Assembly (NCBI RefSeq): GCF_000026225.1
Contig: NC_011740.1
Coordinates: forward strand, 1,798,001-1,862,000
From: Escherichia fergusonii ATCC 35469
GTDB lineage: Bacteria > Pseudomonadota > Gammaproteobacteria > Enterobacterales > Enterobacteriaceae
Length of the DNA stretch: 64,000 nucleotides
Reading direction: 5' to 3'
In this document: piece by piece, positions 47,901 through 55,354 of the stretch
Numbering within the stretch: position 1 is the first letter of the stretch
Layout: each line of letters starts with the position of its first letter
The notes under the pieces: model-generated
What the model was told of the DNA's origin: nothing
Databases searched by the model: none
Seen by the model: only the letters and a program-made list of their open reading frames with translations
Made by a program: the position numbers and the translations under genes

Positions 47901-48201
47901 ACTCGTTGACTCCTGTATAACAGCCAACGGAAAAGTGCCAGAGAAATCTGAACTGAATAATGAAGCAAATATACCTAAGGTTGGGACGTTATGGGCAGAG
48001 TGGGGAAAAACATTAGTAAGCGAAGGTTTGGTTAGCCATCCAACCATATGGACCCCCAGTGCTCAAGCAGCGAGTGGCTGGGCGCTTCTTAGTATCGAAA
48101 ACAATGTATTCCCTGGCATACAAGAAGGTAAGTTTAATGAGTTTGATGGCGAACTTACAAGTGCCAATATTTATGGTCGCGTGTGTGTTTTTGAACTTTA
48201 G
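44932..48201 (+). CDS. Inverse autotransporter adhesin, intimin/invasin family, with C-terminal cysteine-containing domain
   Basis: Type Ve surface protein, 1089 residues. A signal peptide (cleaved around PVAATATG, about residue 33) is followed by an inverse-autotransporter barrel at about 105-345 (SIHRTDDRNQLNTGTG, YWRDNLKLGANGYLRL, RPANGWDVRAEGYLP, ERNNNIVLEYRKK). Big-1-type Ig domains run to about 860, and a terminal domain at about 865-1089 has two likely disulfides (RVTCGDKTKDCDWV; DSCITANG with RVCVFEL). No LysM domain is seen. Base composition drops from GC-rich to AT-rich around 47.2-47.5 kb, so the tip domain was probably acquired by recombination. Adhesin role inferred. Confidence 0.87.
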   Translation: MNENTFRHRPLTRAVAFLCIATQVAFPVAATATGTFRVTAPVADTTTAATADEDARLAGLASQAGSMLTSGVSGDQAADMARGYATGAAQAAFQEWLSQWGTARVTLSADEHFTLKGSALDLLLPWYDTPENIIFTQHSIHRTDDRNQLNTGTGWRHFMPDYMTGVNLFFDHDLTRYHSRMGLGGEYWRDNLKLGANGYLRLTGWRDAPELDYDYEARPANGWDVRAEGYLPAYPQLGAKLMYEQYYGDEVALFGRDHRQKDPHAFTAGVSYTPVPLVSLSAEQRQGKGGENDTRFGLNLSYTPGVSLARQLDPDAVAYRRSLSGSRHDLVERNNNIVLEYRKKELVKLQLNDPVTGKGGEQKPLVASLQSKYALKTLQTDAATLTAAGGVISTADNQVTVTLPAYRYTATPDTDNTYRVAVTAEDVKGNRSNREESTVVVQAPQLSAEDSEVTSDKPILKPDGVDTAHLTFLARDTDGKAVSGLKVTAGFTAPEGLNFSLSEFFTETKTPGEYTAGLKGSMKGTVSVMPLVDGKPATKAPVTVTLSDVVPVAKYSTITLSSAATRADQAGQNFHAGEQVFVTVMLKDTLQHPVSDQKALLQGEVVTVEGMSSKDGAEWQEEEDGTYKMLYVAQGAKEGHRATLKLTDGNKTTAPYTIHPGDVNIDKSTLGSDKEEIAADGQEEAIITYNAQDSYGNAIDNLDVKAAIDMPVGMTIALQDFVKGAEKGVYTATLKGTSQGEVSIMPQVGGENAARDAVKVTLSRTFDETKSSFTTNYSEYEDEEPIILKLSLKDKDGKPISGMAGSLNKDALLSVEHALQKNSWTETGEAGEYTIEYIADSVGNGLMASLKLMSWKNEKTATYNITAQPRNMDGSIIVGGVGFASSQTPRFPTTGFRGATFTITGNNFIVGVNNYNLRVTCGDKTKDCDWVTVNKQSDSAIVKFISNPTSGSKVRITAIPTVEGALTLMYEFQIRKWFKPDSNSIGNPVGLVDSCITANGKVPEKSELNNEANIPKVGTLWAEWGKTLVSEGLVSHPTIWTPSAQAASGWALLSIENNVFPGIQEGKFNEFDGELTSANIYGRVCVFEL

Positions 48202-48231
48202 AGGTAATAGTAAGTAGCTGAGGATAAAATG

Positions 48232-48266
48232 TAGGACTGAGGAACAGTACTTGTTACTCAGCCCTA
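48232..48266 (+). terminator. Hairpin after the second inverse autotransporter
   Basis: Ten-base stem with one mismatch (TAGGACTGAG / CTCAGCCCTA) and a 15-base loop, 30 bases after the stop codon. It has no T tract; a probable terminator or RNA end. Confidence 0.5.
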
Positions 48267-48439
48267 CGTATATAGTTGTACATATAGCACTTCAGTTAAC
48301 TTGTACCCACTCAGACTCGAACTGACAGTATACGTAGCCAGAACTATCAACTCTGACAGTTCGCTTTGAGTCATGTATAGACTTTTTGACATCAACTAAT
48401 CGTTTCTTTATACAAGTTGGTAAATAAAGGAGTATTGAA

Positions 48440-49036
48440 ATAAAGATTTATACTTACCCTAAAAGTAGATCTCTCAGAGTACTTTGGGCACTTGAAGAAA
48501 TTGGAATATCTTACGATACCGTAAGAGTTGATCTTTTTAATCCAGATTCTAAAGTGAAATCACCACACCCTTTTGGGAAAGTTCCTTTTTTGATAGACGA
48601 AGAAGTTTCAATAAGTGAGACTTTAGCCATATGTACCTACCTGTGTGAAAAACATCAAAATGTCACTCTTTACCCCGCAAACTTGGTTGAAAAAGCCTCT
48701 GTTAATTCCTGGTTAAGCTTCACCCTCACCGATTTAGAAGCTCCGGTATGGGGGTTGCTCAAACACATCACATTCACTCCAGAAAATCAACGCTCCACAA
48801 ACTTAATGAATTATCTTAGAGAAGAAGCAGCCAAGGTTATCAACCAAATTCACTTCAACACGGCTCATACTTGGATCGCGGGAAATAATTTTACTCTAGC
48901 TGACATTTTTCTCTCACACACGTTGCAATGGGCAAAACTGTGCGGATTAGACGTTAACACAGAAACTAACTGCTATATAGTTAGAACCCAGAGCCGACCA
49001 ACTTTCGTGAAAGCTTGTGAAAAGAATAATCTTTAA
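48440..49036 (+). CDS. Glutathione S-transferase family protein with ATA in place of the start codon
   Basis: The intact frame encodes 198 residues starting (I)KIYTYPKSRSLRVLWALEE. This is the usual N-terminal thioredoxin-fold start of GSTs (MKIYTYPxSRS), with the VPFL cis-Pro and the ES/SETLAICTYL glutathione motif near 60-70 and the C-terminal helical domain with NFTLADIFLSHTLQW. A good AAAGGAG lies 7 bases before codon ATA at 48440, where ATG is expected. The only standard in-frame start is GTG at 48554, which would remove 38 residues of the active-site domain. The gene is probably inactivated or very weakly translated. It is AT-rich, unlike core genes. Substrate unknown. Confidence 0.7.
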   Translation: MKIYTYPKSRSLRVLWALEEIGISYDTVRVDLFNPDSKVKSPHPFGKVPFLIDEEVSISETLAICTYLCEKHQNVTLYPANLVEKASVNSWLSFTLTDLEAPVWGLLKHITFTPENQRSTNLMNYLREEAAKVINQIHFNTAHTWIAGNNFTLADIFLSHTLQWAKLCGLDVNTETNCYIVRTQSRPTFVKACEKNNL

Positions 49037-49181
49037 TAAAGTTTGTAACATTATGGTATTTAAGCACAGTTGTATTCCCAAATTCCGTTCCTGGCACAGA
49101 GGGGACAAACTGTAGTAATTTACTGAATTTGCCCACCTGAACAGAGGTGATATGCGACCTCAGAACAATCCAGGTGCACAA

Positions 49182-49256
49182 ATGAAAAGAAGAAATTTTA
49201 GTCCTGAATTCAAACGCAAATCCGCTCAACTATTACATTGGATCATTAACTTTTAG
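49182..49256 (+). mobile_element. Remnant of IS3-family (IS911-like) transposase orfA
   Basis: A 24-codon frame begins MKRRNFSPEFKRKSAQLL, which matches the first 17-18 residues of IS911-like OrfA (MKKRNFSAEFKRESAQLV). The similarity then stops and a stop codon follows. The rest of the element is gone. It marks past insertion and deletion in this accessory block. Confidence 0.7.
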
Positions 49257-49319
49257 GACAATAAAAGTTGAAAAGCAACATCCGCTCCTGACACGGAGCG
49301 AACTGCCAGCCCCACCATC

Positions 49320-49347
49320 AGGTCTGCCATGATCAAACAGCAGACCT
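49320..49347 (-). terminator. Inverted repeat downstream of the PhzF-family gene
   Basis: Perfect 8-base stem AGGTCTGC/GCAGACCT with a 12-base loop, 26 bases beyond the stop of the minus-strand PhzF gene. No T tract, so terminator function is only possible. Confidence 0.4.
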
Positions 49348-49373
49348 GACTTTCGAACAACATCCCGTATGTT

Positions 49374-50165
49374 CTAGCGCAACAGTATTTTACCCGCCAG
49401 GTACGTTGTTGCCTGCCCGCCGATGTGGACACGTTCCCCGACTTGCTGGCAGCGTAAATCCCCGCCGCGCTCGGCGCCCTGATACGCCATCATTTGTGTC
49501 TTATTAAGTTTTTCCGCCCAGTACGGAATGAGCATACTGTGCGCTGAACCTGTGACGGGGTCTTCCACTACGGCTTCACCCGGACAGAAGAAACGGCTGA
49601 CAAAATCGTATTCCCCTTCCCCCGGAGCGGTGATACAAACCATTTTTCCCAGAGGCAGCATGGCATTAATATTCGGTCGTACTGCTTCAACCTGCTGTTG
49701 ATTCTCCAGCACCACCATGTAATCACGCGCCACGCGCACTTCTATGTATTCTGTAATACCTAACGCTTCCAGCAGTAATGACGGTGGTGTGACGGGTTCA
49801 GTTTTCCAGGCAGGAAAATCAAGCGTCAGCCATTCACCGTTGCGTGTCACCGTCAATGGACCAACAAACCGGGTATCAAACTGGATAGTCTCGCCCGGAT
49901 GGTTCAGATGTTCAAAGATGACGTGAGCAGCGGCCAATGTTGCATGTCCGCACAGATTGATTTCCGCCTGAGTGGTGAACCAGCGCAGCTCAAAACCTTT
50001 TTCAGTCGGGACAAAATAAGCGGTTTCTGATTGGTTATGCTGTTTAGACATTTTCAGTAATGTCTCATCGGGCAACCATTCTGTGAGAGGACAAACAGCT
50101 GCGGCATTACCTTCAAATGTGGAAGTAGCAAAAGCATCTACCATGTAAAAATCGATTTGTCGCAT
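49374..50165 (-). CDS. PhzF family isomerase
   Basis: The 263-residue member of the PhzF/YddE isomerase-epimerase family starts at ATG 50165 (MRQIDFYMVDAFA). Family marks: FATSTFEGNAAAVCPL (about 12-27), the catalytic Glu in QSETAYFVP (about 45-53), the CGHATLAAAHV loop (about 72-82), and DPVTGSAHSMLIPYW (about 204-218). Related enzymes isomerise phenazine precursors or similar small acids; the substrate here is unknown. It is not part of the K-12 icd neighbourhood and sits between IS and integrase remnants. Confidence 0.9.
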   Translation of the reverse strand: MRQIDFYMVDAFATSTFEGNAAAVCPLTEWLPDETLLKMSKQHNQSETAYFVPTEKGFELRWFTTQAEINLCGHATLAAAHVIFEHLNHPGETIQFDTRFVGPLTVTRNGEWLTLDFPAWKTEPVTPPSLLLEALGITEYIEVRVARDYMVVLENQQQVEAVRPNINAMLPLGKMVCITAPGEGEYDFVSRFFCPGEAVVEDPVTGSAHSMLIPYWAEKLNKTQMMAYQGAERGGDLRCQQVGERVHIGGQATTYLAGKILLR

Positions 50166-50233
50166 TACAAAAACCTCTGGATCGCCACCGGAATAGCCCA
50201 TACCTTACCATGTGTTAACAACGTATTTTTTGA

Positions 50234-50854
50234 ATTCTTTCAACGTCCGCAGAGAACGCGACAAAACAACCGCGAAATCGAGTAAACCGCCAAAGATTAT
50301 CACTGCCCGAATGGCAGGCAATATTTGACAGCGTAAGCAGACGGCAGCCCTATTTAAAATGCGGGATGCTACTTGCTCTTGTTACTGGACAACGTTTAGG
50401 CGATATCTGCAATTTGAAATTCTCTGATATCTGGGACGACATGTTGCACATTACTCAGGAAAAAACCGGTTCAAAACTTGCTATTCCGCTTAACCTGAAA
50501 TGCGATGCTCTGAATATTACCCTTCGTGAAGTTATATCTCAGTGCAGGGATGCTGTTGTTAGTAAATATCTGGTCCATTACCGTCACACTACCTCTCAAG
50601 CAAACAGAGGAGACCAGGTTTCTGCAAATACTCTGACAACGGCTTTTAAAAAGGCCAGGGAAAAATGTGGCATAAAATGGGAGCAAGGAACTGCGCCCAC
50701 ATTTCATGAGCAGCGATCTCTGTCAGAACGGTTATATCGGGAACAGGGTCTGGATACGCAAAAGTTACCAGGTCATAAATCCAGAGAAATGACCGACCGA
50801 TACAATGATGATCGTGGTAAAGACTGGGTTATCGTAGATATCAAAACAGCATAG
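50234..50854 (+). pseudogene. Truncated lambdoid integrase (C-terminal part)
   Basis: The C-terminal catalytic part of a tyrosine recombinase of the e14/phage-21 integrase type, about 206 codons with the N-terminal arm- and core-binding domains missing. Catalytic elements remain: Arg in VTGQRLGDI, HEQR (the H-x-x-R motif), GHKSREMTDRY with the second His and the nucleophile Tyr, then DDRGKDWVIVDIK. The longest frame with a proper start begins at ATG 50366. It points toward the 3' end of icd, the attachment site used by e14 and phage 21 in E. coli, so it is the scar of a lost prophage. Confidence 0.8.
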
Positions 50855-50922
50855 AAAATAGCCAGTTTTGGGGAAGGGTTTTGGGGAAAGTTTGGGGGAA
50901 AATTTTACATCATCATAAAACA

Positions 50923-50946
50923 ACGGGCGTGTTATACGCCCGTTTC
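50923..50946 (-). terminator. Terminator of icd
   Basis: Perfect stem ACGGGCGT/ACGCCCGT (loop GTTAT-type) followed on the minus strand by TTGTTTT, 21 bases after the icd stop codon. Confidence 0.85.
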
Positions 50947-50967
50947 AATATTTAACACATGTAGAGA

Positions 50968-52218
50968 TTACATGTTCTTGATGATCGCATCACCAAATTC
51001 TGAACATTTCAGCAACTTAGCGCCTTCCATCAGGCGTTCGAAATCATAGGTTACGGTCTTCGCATTGATTGCGCCTTCCATACCTTTAACAATCAGGTCA
51101 GCTGCTTCAGTCCAACCCATATGGCGCAGCATCATCTCAGCGGAGAGGATGATAGAGCCTGGGTTAACTTTGTCCTGACCAGCATACTTCGGCGCAGTAC
51201 CGTGGGTGGCTTCAAACAGCGCGCATTCGTCACCGATGTTTGCGCCTGGGGCGATACCGATACCGCCAACCTGCGCTGCCAGAGCATCAGAAATGTAGTC
51301 ACCGTTGAGGTTCATACAGGCGATAACGTCGTATTCAGCCGGACGCAGCAGGATCTGTTGCAGGAATGCGTCAGCAATCACGTCTTTAATGACGATCTCT
51401 TTGCCGGTGTTCGGGTTTTTGACTTTCAGCCACGGGCCGCCGTCGATCAGTTCACCGCCAAACTCTTCACGCGCCAGTTGGTAGCCCCAGTCTTTAAACG
51501 CGCCTTCGGTGAACTTCATGATGTTGCCTTTGTGCACCAGGGTCACAGAGTCACGATCGTTAGCAATTGCGTATTCGATCGCGGCACGAACCAGACGTTT
51601 GGTGCCTTCTTCAGAACACGGCTTAATACCAATACCGCAATGTTCCGGGAAGCGAATTTTCTTCACGCCCATCTCTTCACGCAGGAATTTAATTACTTTC
51701 TCGGCGTCGGCAGAGTCTGCTTTCCATTCGATACCCGCATAAATGTCTTCCGAGTTTTCACGGAAGATAACCATATCGGTCAGTTCAGGGTGTTTAACCG
51801 GGCTTGGGGTGCCCTGATAGTAACGTACCGGACGCAGGCAGATGTAGAGATCCAGTTCCTGGCGCAGGGCAACGTTGAGAGAACGAATACCGCCACCAAC
51901 CGGAGTGGTCAGCGGGCCTTTAATGGCAACGCGATATTCACGAATCAGATCAAGGGTTTCAGCAGGCAGCCAGACATCCTGACCATAAACCTGTGTGGAT
52001 TTTTCACCGGTGTAAATTTCCATCCAGGAGATTTTACGCTCGCCTTTATAGGCTTTCTCGACTGCAGCGTCGACCACTTTCAGCATGGCTGGGGTTACAT
52101 CTACACCGATTCCATCACCTTCAATGTAAGGGATAATCGGATTTTCAGGAACGTTGAGTTTGCCGTTTTGCAGGGTGATCTTCTTGCCTTGTGCCGGAAC
52201 AACTACTTTACTTTCCAT
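50968..52218 (-). CDS. icd: Isocitrate dehydrogenase (NADP+)
   Basis: TCA-cycle enzyme that oxidatively decarboxylates isocitrate to 2-oxoglutarate; the branch point with the glyoxylate shunt. The 416 residues match K-12. The regulatory and substrate-binding Ser113, phosphorylated by AceK, lies in GGGIRSLNVALRQ (about 108-120). The signature for Mg-isocitrate binding is NLNGDYISDALAAQVGGIG (about 303-321), and HGTAPKYAG follows. The C-terminus is intact (FGDAIIKNM) despite its use as a phage attachment site. The ATG has GGAGAGG upstream. Confidence 0.98.
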   Translation of the reverse strand: MESKVVVPAQGKKITLQNGKLNVPENPIIPYIEGDGIGVDVTPAMLKVVDAAVEKAYKGERKISWMEIYTGEKSTQVYGQDVWLPAETLDLIREYRVAIKGPLTTPVGGGIRSLNVALRQELDLYICLRPVRYYQGTPSPVKHPELTDMVIFRENSEDIYAGIEWKADSADAEKVIKFLREEMGVKKIRFPEHCGIGIKPCSEEGTKRLVRAAIEYAIANDRDSVTLVHKGNIMKFTEGAFKDWGYQLAREEFGGELIDGGPWLKVKNPNTGKEIVIKDVIADAFLQQILLRPAEYDVIACMNLNGDYISDALAAQVGGIGIAPGANIGDECALFEATHGTAPKYAGQDKVNPGSIILSAEMMLRHMGWTEAADLIVKGMEGAINAKTVTYDFERLMEGAKLLKCSEFGDAIIKNM

Positions 52219-52389
52219 TCACCTCTCCTTCGAGCGCTACTGGTTTGCTCGTCTGCCACCACGTTGCATATGCGTTTGCGTCCTGCGATACGGATGCGTT
52301 AGAGCAATTTTTTGTTAATGATTTGTAATTGGCTTGTCAATACTACCCTATTGTTTGCCGTCATGAAAGATGCGCGTTATTAGGCTATA

Positions 52390-53043
52390 ATGCGGCAATT
52401 CATAATCTCTGAAAATACCATGCAAAAAACTTCTTTTAGAAATCACCAGGTTAAGCGATTCAGCTCGCAACGTTCTACCAGGCGAAAACCTGAAAACCAG
52501 CCCACGCGTGTGATCCTGTTCAATAAACCCTACGATGTTCTTCCGCAGTTCACCGATGAAGCCGGACGCAAAACATTAAAAGAATTCATCCCGATTCAGG
52601 GGGTGTATGCGGCAGGTCGTCTCGACCGCGACAGCGAAGGGTTACTGGTGCTGACCAATAACGGCGCTTTGCAGGCGCGTTTAACCCAGCCGGGTAAACG
52701 TACCGGGAAAATCTATTATGTACAGGTAGAAGGTATTCCCACGGAAGACGCCCTTGAAGCGTTGCGCAATGGCGTAACCTTAAATGATGGCCCTACCCTG
52801 CCCGCAGGTGCGGAGATGGTTGAGGAGCCGGAATGGTTATGGCCCCGTAATCCGCCAATTCGTGAACGAAAAAGTATTCCCACCAGCTGGCTTAAGATCA
52901 CCTTATATGAAGGACGTAATCGCCAGGTGCGCCGCATGACCGCCCATGTTGGTTTCCCCACGCTGCGACTGATTCGCTATGCGATGGGTGATTACTCTTT
53001 GGATAATCTTGCCAATGGCGAATGGCGAGACGTGACAGATTAA
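52390..53043 (+). CDS. rluE: 23S rRNA pseudouridine(2457) synthase RluE
   Basis: Converts U2457 of 23S rRNA to pseudouridine. The annotated K-12 form starts at ATG 52390 (217 residues, MRQFIISEN). The RsuA-family catalytic Asp is in GRLDRDSEGLLVLTNNG (about 76-92), and GRNRQVRRMTAHVGFPTLRL is at about 175-194. A TATAAT hexamer (52386-52391) overlaps this ATG, so if it is the -10 element the true start is more likely ATG 52420 (MQKTSFRNH, 207 residues). It is divergent from icd, with nudJ 9 bases downstream. Confidence 0.94.
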   Translation: MRQFIISENTMQKTSFRNHQVKRFSSQRSTRRKPENQPTRVILFNKPYDVLPQFTDEAGRKTLKEFIPIQGVYAAGRLDRDSEGLLVLTNNGALQARLTQPGKRTGKIYYVQVEGIPTEDALEALRNGVTLNDGPTLPAGAEMVEEPEWLWPRNPPIRERKSIPTSWLKITLYEGRNRQVRRMTAHVGFPTLRLIRYAMGDYSLDNLANGEWRDVTD

Positions 53044-53052
53044 GGATGCAAA

Positions 53053-53514
53053 ATGTTTAAACCGCACGTTACCGTTGCTTGCGTGGTGCACGCAGAAGGC
53101 AAATTTTTAGTCGTTGAAGAGACGATTAATGGTAAAGCGTTATGGAACCAACCTGCCGGGCACCTGGAAGCCGATGAAACCTTAGTGGAAGCCGCCGCCC
53201 GTGAGCTGTGGGAAGAAACTGGCATTAGCGCGCAGCCGCAACACTTTATTCGTATGCATCAGTGGATTGCGCCTGATAAAACGCCGTTTTTGCGTTTCCT
53301 GTTTGCCATTGAGCTTGAGCAAATATGCCCGACGCAGCCTCATGACAGCGATATCGACTGCTGCCGTTGGGTCAGCGCCGAAGAAATTTTACAGGCCTCA
53401 AATCTTCGTTCGCCGCTGGTGGCGGAAAGTATTCGTTGTTATCAAAGTGGGCAACGCTATCCACTGGAGATGATTGGCGATTTTAACTGGCCTTTTACAA
53501 AGGGTGTCATCTAA
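53053..53514 (+). CDS. nudJ: Phosphatase NudJ (Nudix hydrolase)
   Basis: Nudix hydrolase (K-12 YmfB) of 153 residues that hydrolyses nucleoside tri- and diphosphates and HMP-pyrophosphate, giving it a role in pyrimidine-moiety thiamine metabolism. The full Nudix box is [23 protein letters not shown] (about 38-60), with the REXXEEXG core intact. It lies between rluE and mnmA in a compact plus-strand run and is probably cotranscribed. Confidence 0.95.
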
Positions 53515-53567
53515 AAGGCTGCGTGATAGAATACGCCGCCTTGAAGTTCAATGTCGTGAGTGATCCA

Positions 53568-54674
53568 ATGTCTGAAACCGCAAAAAAAGTAATCGTCGGC
53601 ATGTCCGGCGGTGTCGATTCCTCCGTTTCTGCCTGGCTGTTGCAACAACAGGGATATCAGGTCGAAGGCCTGTTTATGAAGAACTGGGAAGAAGACGACG
53701 GTGAGGAATATTGCACGGCGGCAGCGGATCTGGCTGATGCCCAGGCTGTCTGCGACAAGCTCGGCATTGAACTGCACACCGTCAACTTTGCTGCCGAGTA
53801 CTGGGACAACGTCTTTGAACTGTTCCTTGCCGAATATAAAGCCGGTCGCACGCCGAACCCCGATATTCTGTGCAACAAAGAGATCAAATTTAAAGCCTTC
53901 CTCGAATTTGCCGCCGAAGATTTAGGTGCCGATTATATCGCTACCGGCCATTACGTACGTCGGGCAGATGTCGATGGCAAGAGCCGCCTGCTGCGTGGTC
54001 TGGACAGCAATAAAGACCAGAGCTACTTCCTTTATACGCTCAGCCATGAGCAGATTGCGCAAAGCCTGTTCCCGGTCGGCGAACTGGAAAAACCGCAGGT
54101 GCGTAAGATTGCTGAAGATCTCGGTCTGGTCACCGCGAAGAAAAAAGATTCTACCGGTATCTGTTTTATCGGCGAGCGTAAATTCCGCGAGTTCCTGGGC
54201 CGTTATCTCCCGGCGCAACCGGGCAAAATCATTACCGTCGATGGCGATGAAATCGGCGAGCACCAGGGGCTGATGTATCACACACTCGGTCAGCGTAAAG
54301 GTCTGGGTATCGGTGGCACCAAAGAAGGCACCGAAGAACCGTGGTATGTGGTCGATAAAGACGTCGAAAACAACATTCTGATTGTTGCGCAGGGCCATGA
54401 ACACCCGCGTCTGATGTCTGTCGGTCTGATTGCCCAGCAGCTGCACTGGGTCGATCGCGAACCCTTCACCGGCACTATGCGTTGCACGGTAAAAACCCGC
54501 TATCGCCAGACAGACATCCCTTGCACCGTCAAGGCGCTGGACGATGATCGCATTGAAGTGATTTTTGATGAGCCGGTTGCCGCCGTGACGCCGGGACAGT
54601 CTGCCGTCTTCTATAACGGTGAAGTGTGCCTCGGTGGCGGTATTATTGAGCAGCGTCTGCCGCTGCCGGTCTGA
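53568..54674 (+). CDS. mnmA: tRNA-specific 2-thiouridylase MnmA
   Basis: Adds sulfur to U34 of tRNA-Lys, -Glu and -Gln, with persulfide supplied by the Tus relay and ATP activation of the base. The start MSETAKKVIVG gives 368 residues as in K-12; the open frame extends 15 codons further. The PP-loop SGGVDSSVSA is at about 13-22. Catalytic Cys102 is in DILCNKEIKF and Cys199 in DSTGICFIGERKF. hflD follows 35 bases downstream. Confidence 0.97.
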   Translation: MSETAKKVIVGMSGGVDSSVSAWLLQQQGYQVEGLFMKNWEEDDGEEYCTAAADLADAQAVCDKLGIELHTVNFAAEYWDNVFELFLAEYKAGRTPNPDILCNKEIKFKAFLEFAAEDLGADYIATGHYVRRADVDGKSRLLRGLDSNKDQSYFLYTLSHEQIAQSLFPVGELEKPQVRKIAEDLGLVTAKKKDSTGICFIGERKFREFLGRYLPAQPGKIITVDGDEIGEHQGLMYHTLGQRKGLGIGGTKEGTEEPWYVVDKDVENNILIVAQGHEHPRLMSVGLIAQQLHWVDREPFTGTMRCTVKTRYRQTDIPCTVKALDDDRIEVIFDEPVAAVTPGQSAVFYNGEVCLGGGIIEQRLPLPV

Positions 54675-54709
54675 TTATTTTCTTTACTTAAAACAAGGAA
54701 GCAGTGAAC

Positions 54710-55351
54710 GTGGCAAAGAATTACTATGACATCACCCTCGCCCTGGCCGGAATTTGTCAGTCGGCACGCCTGGTGCAACAACTCGCTCACCAGGGGCATT
54801 GTGATGCCGATGCGCTACACGTCTCACTCAACAGTATTATCGATATGAACCCCAGCTCCACGCTGGCGGTTTTTGGCGGCAGCGAAGCTAACCTGCGCGT
54901 CGGGCTGGAGACCTTGCTCGGCGTGCTCAATGCCAGCAGTCGCCAGGGCTTAAACGCGGAGTTAACCCGCTACACACTCAGCCTGATGGTGCTTGAGCGC
55001 AAACTCTCCTCAGCGAAAGGTGCGCTCGACACTCTGGGCAACCGCATCAACGGCCTGCAACGTCAGCTCGAACACTTCGATCTACAGTCCGAAACGCTGA
55101 TGAGCGCGATGGCCGCTATTTATGTTGATGTGATTAGCCCGCTAGGCCCGCGCATTCAGGTCACCGGATCTCCTGCTGTACTGCAAAGCCCACAGGTGCA
55201 GGCGAAAGTCCGCGCCACCCTGCTGGCAGGCATTCGCGCCGCCGTGCTCTGGCACCAGGTCGGCGGCGGACGTCTGCAACTGATGTTTTCTCGTAATCGC
55301 CTGACCACTCAGGCAAAACAAATTCTTGCTCATTTAACCCCGGAGTTGTGA
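54710..55351 (+). CDS. hflD: High-frequency lysogenization protein HflD
   Basis: Peripheral membrane protein (213 residues) that in E. coli binds phage lambda CII and influences the lysis-lysogeny choice; its host role is unclear. It starts at GTG 54710 (MAKNYYDITLALAG) as in K-12; another GTG lies two codons earlier. It is mainly helical with no known catalytic motif. It lies between mnmA and purB, three bases before purB, the conserved mnmA-hflD-purB operon. Confidence 0.95.
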   Translation: MAKNYYDITLALAGICQSARLVQQLAHQGHCDADALHVSLNSIIDMNPSSTLAVFGGSEANLRVGLETLLGVLNASSRQGLNAELTRYTLSLMVLERKLSSAKGALDTLGNRINGLQRQLEHFDLQSETLMSAMAAIYVDVISPLGPRIQVTGSPAVLQSPQVQAKVRATLLAGIRAAVLWHQVGGGRLQLMFSRNRLTTQAKQILAHLTPEL

Positions 55352-55354
55352 TCT

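Larger units (their letters stand above)
49037..49373. other. Intergenic region with IS remnant
   Basis: About 340 bases between the GST and PhzF genes. It contains the IS3-family orfA remnant (49182-49256) and an inverted repeat AGGTCTGC/GCAGACCT (49320-49347) that may end PhzF transcription. Nothing else is recognised. Confidence 0.5.

Noticed and set aside
51121..52302. Long open frame (393 codons) antisense to icd
   Set aside because: It mirrors icd codon structure on the opposite strand and has no recognisable domain; icd is unambiguous.
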